NCBI GenBank assembly: GCA_017507125.1
Contig: JAFWBQ010000122.1
Coordinates: 1 to 56,970, forward strand
Source: Lentisphaeria bacterium
GTDB lineage: Bacteria; Verrucomicrobiota; Lentisphaeria; Victivallales; Victivallaceae
DNA length: 56,970 bases
Direction: 5' to 3'
In this document: one piece after another, positions 53,742 through 56,970 of the stretch
How positions within the stretch are numbered: position 1 is the stretch's first letter
How the letters are laid out: every line of letters starts with the position of its first letter
Notes under the pieces: generated by a model
Seen by the model: only the letters and a program-made list of their open reading frames with translations
Told to the model about the DNA's origin: nothing
The model's database searches: none
Translations under genes and position numbers: made by a program

Positions 53742-54632
53742 TTATTCAGTGATCCGCAGATAGTTCTCAAAGGTGATGGCATCGTAAGCCTTCTTTGAGA
53801 GTTTTCCTGTATCAAGACCGGTTTTGAGATATTCAATGATGGGGGGCATGGGTTCATCAATGCCGGTAAAGCGGTCAGTGCCGAAGCAGACCTGCTTGTG
53901 GAACTTTTCAAGGAACTCATAGCCTTTGGGATCCTTGCTCAGAGCCCGGTGGGCGCTGCCCGCAGAACAGTCACCGTAAAGGTTGGGATTCTGCTCAAAC
54001 ATATCCCACAGAATACCCTTTTTCGTGTAGGGCGTGGTGGGGTATGAAGCCTTTTCCTCACCGGTAAGCTCGCCGTCGATCTCGTTCCAGAAACAGGGGG
54101 AGTGCCCCAGGAAGATGGTATCGGGACAGAGCTTCAGAGCCTTCTGAAGCCGGGGCAGTCCGGAATCGTCGATGGCACCGTAGCTGGTGTTATCAGGACG
54201 CTGGAAGTGGAAGATCATGGGCATCTTGAATTCACCCGCCGTCTGGAAGATGCGGATATAACGCTCATCATCCACCGGAAGTCCCGCGCAGATCTCGCCC
54301 AGACCCTTGCAGCCCAGATCCTTGAAGACCTTGAAAAGATCCCGGATCTTTCCGTCTGCCGTGTTGAACATGGCGCGGGGATCAATGTTGCAGAAGCAGT
54401 CAAAACGGTCGGGATGTTTCCGCGCCGCTTCAATACATTCTGTATTGCCGGTGACACCGTAAAAGTCCATATTCTCAGGGGAACACAGCGGCAGCAGCAC
54501 AGAACGGTCAATGCCTTCCATATCCATACGGTAGAGAAGCACATCCGCGGTAAAAGGTCCCCTGCCGAGAAAGACTTTGGGGAACTCCGGGAAGTGTTCG
54601 TAGGTGATATGGGTGTGGATATCGATCATCAT
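53742..54632 (-). CDS. Amidohydrolase-family (Amidohydro_2) protein
   Basis: 296 aa. A TIM-barrel metal hydrolase: MIDIHTHITYEHFPEF with the HxH metal motif, IFHFQRPD, ILGH-type FLGHSPCFW and FGTDRF with the final Asp. The family includes decarboxylases and hydrolases of small ring compounds; the substrate here is unknown. The gene starts 22 nt after the DegT gene and ends at a clear terminator. AGGAGAG precedes the ATG. Confidence 0.83.
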   Translation of the reverse strand: MMIDIHTHITYEHFPEFPKVFLGRGPFTADVLLYRMDMEGIDRSVLLPLCSPENMDFYGVTGNTECIEAARKHPDRFDCFCNIDPRAMFNTADGKIRDLFKVFKDLGCKGLGEICAGLPVDDERYIRIFQTAGEFKMPMIFHFQRPDNTSYGAIDDSGLPRLQKALKLCPDTIFLGHSPCFWNEIDGELTGEEKASYPTTPYTKKGILWDMFEQNPNLYGDCSAGSAHRALSKDPKGYEFLEKFHKQVCFGTDRFTGIDEPMPPIIEYLKTGLDTGKLSKKAYDAITFENYLRITE

Positions 54633-54654
54633 TTTTCAAGCTCTCCTGAAAAGA

Positions 54655-55899
54655 TCATTTAACTGCGAAAGCGGCATCCACTTTGCGGAACGCATTCATG
54701 ACCATTTCGGCTTCCTCAACATCCCAGCTTTCCCTGATGAAGAAGAGGAAGTTGTCTTCCATGGCCTGCATAACGTTGGGCAGGGGGAATTCGCGGCAGG
54801 GATCTCCCTGGCAGAGGGGGTTGTTCCAGGGGTGCTTGTTTTTACGGTCCTGGAACCAGGGGAAGGTGGAGGGCAGTGCCGCCTTGTAGTCAGGTGAAAC
54901 AGGCAATCCTTCAGCCATCAACGCGTCAAAGAACTCTTTTCTGGAACAGGTAAGAGCGGTCAGGTTCACGTTGAGACGCATCCACCAGTAGGAGTTGACG
55001 GTGCCGGGGAGTGCTTCGGGAACAGAGATGGTTTTGAGTTCGCCGATCCCCATGCTCTTGAGCAGTTCAACGAAACGGCGGCGTCCGGCGACGATGCCGG
55101 GGAGTTTTTTCAGCTGGGCTCTGCCGATGGCGGCGTGGAGTTCATCCATGTTGCAGTTGATGGCAGGGATGACATTGCCCTGGGGAGGCGTGATGCCGAA
55201 GGGTTTGCCCCGGTCGGCGGCACGGCGCTGACGGAAATAGAGTTCTTCGGTTTTGGTGAAGACCATTCCGCCCTGTCCTCCGGTGCAGAAGTGTTTGCCG
55301 AACATGACAGAGAAAGAACCGTAGGTACCGAAAGTTCCCACATACTGACCGTCAACCTGAGCAGCGTGAGCCTGGGCGCAGTCCTCAACCACAGGGATCC
55401 CGTGACGGTTGGCGATTTCCATGATGCCCTTGATGTCAGCAGGTTCGCCGCCGATGTGGGGAACCACGATGGCGGATGTCTGGGGCGTAATGCATTTTTC
55501 AACCTGCTCAGGACCGATGTTGAATCTGCCGGGCATGGTGTCGCAGACCACGGGGATGCAGCTGTTGAGAACGATGGGCATCATGCCGCCGGCATCGGTG
55601 ACAGCACCCACGATGACTTCAGAAAAGGGCTTCAGGTCAAGGGCGCGGAGCGCGGTGAAGACCGCATTGGTTCCGCCGTTGACGCCGTCGGCGTAGCCGC
55701 CGCCCAGAAATTCGGCAAATTCTTTGCAGAAAGCCTCTTCTTCGGCACCATTGTAACCGAAAGGCTCACCTGAGGCAATGGATTTGTCAAAGAGCTGCAT
55801 GGCAGCTTCTTTTTCTTCAACTCCGAAATGGAAACGGGCTTTCAGCGCCCCCACCGCTTTGGTTCCGCCGTTGATGGCGAGTTTTTCTTTGTCTGACAT
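54655..55899 (-). CDS. DegT/DnrJ/EryC1/StrS-family aminotransferase
   Basis: 414 aa, family length. LAINGGTKAVG start, GVNGGTNAVFTALRALDLKPFSEVIVG, VVEDCAQAHAA, and GSFSVMFGKHFCTGGQGG with the PLP-binding lysine. It acts on a keto-sugar or keto-inositol. Second family member of the window (the other at 22026); the two differ clearly, so they are not a recent duplication. In one minus-strand unit with the amidohydrolase. AAGG precedes the ATG. Confidence 0.9.
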   Translation of the reverse strand: MSDKEKLAINGGTKAVGALKARFHFGVEEKEAAMQLFDKSIASGEPFGYNGAEEEAFCKEFAEFLGGGYADGVNGGTNAVFTALRALDLKPFSEVIVGAVTDAGGMMPIVLNSCIPVVCDTMPGRFNIGPEQVEKCITPQTSAIVVPHIGGEPADIKGIMEIANRHGIPVVEDCAQAHAAQVDGQYVGTFGTYGSFSVMFGKHFCTGGQGGMVFTKTEELYFRQRRAADRGKPFGITPPQGNVIPAINCNMDELHAAIGRAQLKKLPGIVAGRRRFVELLKSMGIGELKTISVPEALPGTVNSYWWMRLNVNLTALTCSRKEFFDALMAEGLPVSPDYKAALPSTFPWFQDRKNKHPWNNPLCQGDPCREFPLPNVMQAMEDNFLFFIRESWDVEEAEMVMNAFRKVDAAFAVK

Positions 55900-56033
55900 T
55901 TTTGTACCTTTGGATACTTTTTTTTATTTACATCTGACAGGCAGATATTGACTTTGACTTAAATTAACCTCTTTTGAGTGCAAATGCAAGTCATCTTTAT
56001 AAAATAAACTCTTTATTCTTCCGGAAAAAGCAG

Positions 56034-56810
56034 TTACAGCAACCCTTTCCCCTCCCAGTCGGGATCGGGTGCAACCCCCAGGATCCCGGCAATGGTGGGG
56101 GCGATGTCGATGATATTGGTGTCGCCGGAAATGACTCCGGGGGCAATGGTGCTGTGACGCAGAAACATCGGGATCACCATATCAGTGTCATTCTCAGTGC
56201 CGTGGCTCCTGTCGTGGCCGCCGTGGTCGGCGGTGAGGATGAAATGATAATCCGGAGGCATCTGACGGATCACGCGCTGCACATTGTCGAGAGAGTTGCG
56301 GATCGACTGAAAATACTCTTCTGACATCCACTTGTACTTATGCCCCATCTCATCCACCTGACACTGGTAAAAGAAGACAAAGTCCGGCGCTTCGCCTGAC
56401 TGGAACATCCTTTCAGCATCATCAGCGAGCTTGACATCGGCAACGTCGTAGCCGTAACTTCTGCCGCAGTAGTAAGAGGCGCGGGCGAGGTTCAGGGGCC
56501 TTGCCAGATCGCGCAGAGGCTCCCAGGAGTAGAAAAAGGCAGAGGTTTTTCCGGCGCCGTTCAGGACTTCGCAGATCCCGTTGACCGGGCGCACCTGGGG
56601 GACGTAGGTGTTGGTCAGGATTCCGTGCCGGTCGGCGCTGACACTGTGGAAAAGAGACATGTGGCAGGGCAGGGTCACTGAGGGCATGACGGTACGCATG
56701 TTCATGGTGTAACGGCTTGTGGAAAGGAGTTCCTGAAACAAAGGGTGATTGCAAACGGCAAGCGCGTCGGGACGCATACCATCCAGCAGAGCAAGAAATA
56801 CTTTTGACAT
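56034..56810 (-). CDS. Type I phosphodiesterase/alkaline-phosphatase-superfamily protein
   Basis: 258 aa from ATG 56810 (AAGGA upstream). FLALLDGMRPDAL holds the first metal Asp; MPSVTLPCHMSLFHSV has the Thr used as nucleophile (PSVTLP); TADHGGHDRSHG carries the DH metal pair; and GDTNIIDIAPTIAGILGV is the typical end. Shorter than many relatives (about 400 aa) but all landmarks are present. No signal peptide. It lies 134 nt upstream of the DegT gene on the same strand. Substrate unknown; sugar-phosphate or nucleotide-type esters are the family range. Confidence 0.85.
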   Translation of the reverse strand: MSKVFLALLDGMRPDALAVCNHPLFQELLSTSRYTMNMRTVMPSVTLPCHMSLFHSVSADRHGILTNTYVPQVRPVNGICEVLNGAGKTSAFFYSWEPLRDLARPLNLARASYYCGRSYGYDVADVKLADDAERMFQSGEAPDFVFFYQCQVDEMGHKYKWMSEEYFQSIRNSLDNVQRVIRQMPPDYHFILTADHGGHDRSHGTENDTDMVIPMFLRHSTIAPGVISGDTNIIDIAPTIAGILGVAPDPDWEGKGLL

Positions 56811-56970
56811 GATATCCAATTCCTTGAAATTTTGAGGCAATTTCAAAACTCCTCAAAATTGTCAAAGCGCCCTCGCTTCGATCTGATAAAGGGAGCGTTT
56901 TCGGCTGTTACCTTGCAGGTAGCAGCCTCAAACTACCCTTTACAGCTCTTTGCGAATGACATCTTTGCCA

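Noticed and set aside
56847..56970. Gene or element at the right edge
   Set aside because: Only short AT-rich words and small imperfect repeats are present; no start, promoter or fold can be supported.

Overview
The window looks like chromosomal DNA of a Lentisphaerota bacterium (PVC superphylum, Victivallis-like). I base this on three things: pseudopilin genes with the FTLIELLV start and H-X9-DG ending that are highly multiplied in this group, a very large share of secreted or cytoplasmic glycan-active genes mixed with Gfo/Idh dehydrogenases, and an ftsA-ftsZ pair whose FtsZ is strongly divergent. This placement is an inference from gene style; no marker phylogeny could be run.

Layout. 1-230: two identical tandem tRNA-Gly(GCC) genes with one strong promoter (minus). 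267-10429 (minus): a seven-gene glycan operon headed by a GntR/LacI-type regulator, then an M19 dipeptidase-like protein, a 1194-aa exo-rhamnogalacturonan-lyase-like secreted protein, a Gfo/Idh dehydrogenase, two QueG/RdhA-like iron-sulfur proteins and a GH4 glycosidase. 10525-16630 (minus): lipoprotein, Ppx/GppA-HD protein, polyphosphate kinase, ThiD and an N-acetylmuramoyl-L-alanine amidase, tightly packed. 16816-17340: tRNA-Arg(UCU) followed by about 450 bp of gene-free DNA made of small stem-loops. 17359-21838: Gfo/Idh gene divergent from an AraC regulator, a MATE transporter and a second AraC regulator.

22026-34759 (plus): a long sugar locus with a DegT aminotransferase, a ceramidase-like protein, three large glycosidase-like proteins (876, 645 and 971 aa), two pseudopilins and a sugar isomerase/epimerase, ending in a clear terminator. 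34845-39552 (minus): a GltS-type symporter and a 1068-aa beta-helix protein. 39873-43014 (plus): the conserved rpmH-rnpA-yidD-yidC-khpB cluster. 43076-49176 (plus): aroE, prepilin peptidase, an SGNH lipoprotein, a DMT transporter and an unknown secreted protein. 49253-51684 (minus): ftsA-ftsZ. 51911-53601 (plus): a NagB-like protein with a PIG-L deacetylase. 53742-56810 (minus): amidohydrolase, DegT aminotransferase and a phosphodiesterase/alkaline-phosphatase-like protein.

The most unusual thing I found is in the pseudopilin gene at 33057. A 147-bp (49-codon) in-frame module made of three tetraloop hairpins joined by CTTCAC linkers interrupts the prepilin signal right after FTLIELLV, and its last hairpin itself encodes a second FTLIELLV, so the reading frame and a complete pilin signal are restored. 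The same hairpin and linker style fills the gene-free DNA after tRNA-Arg. The prepilin peptidase that would process these proteins is also in the window. Other points worth checking are the eroded GTPase signatures of FtsZ, a redox-flavoured glycan operon (GH4 + Gfo/Idh + two Fe-S proteins), and several enzyme-family members with altered catalytic residues (NagB-like, M19-like, Ppx/GppA-like).
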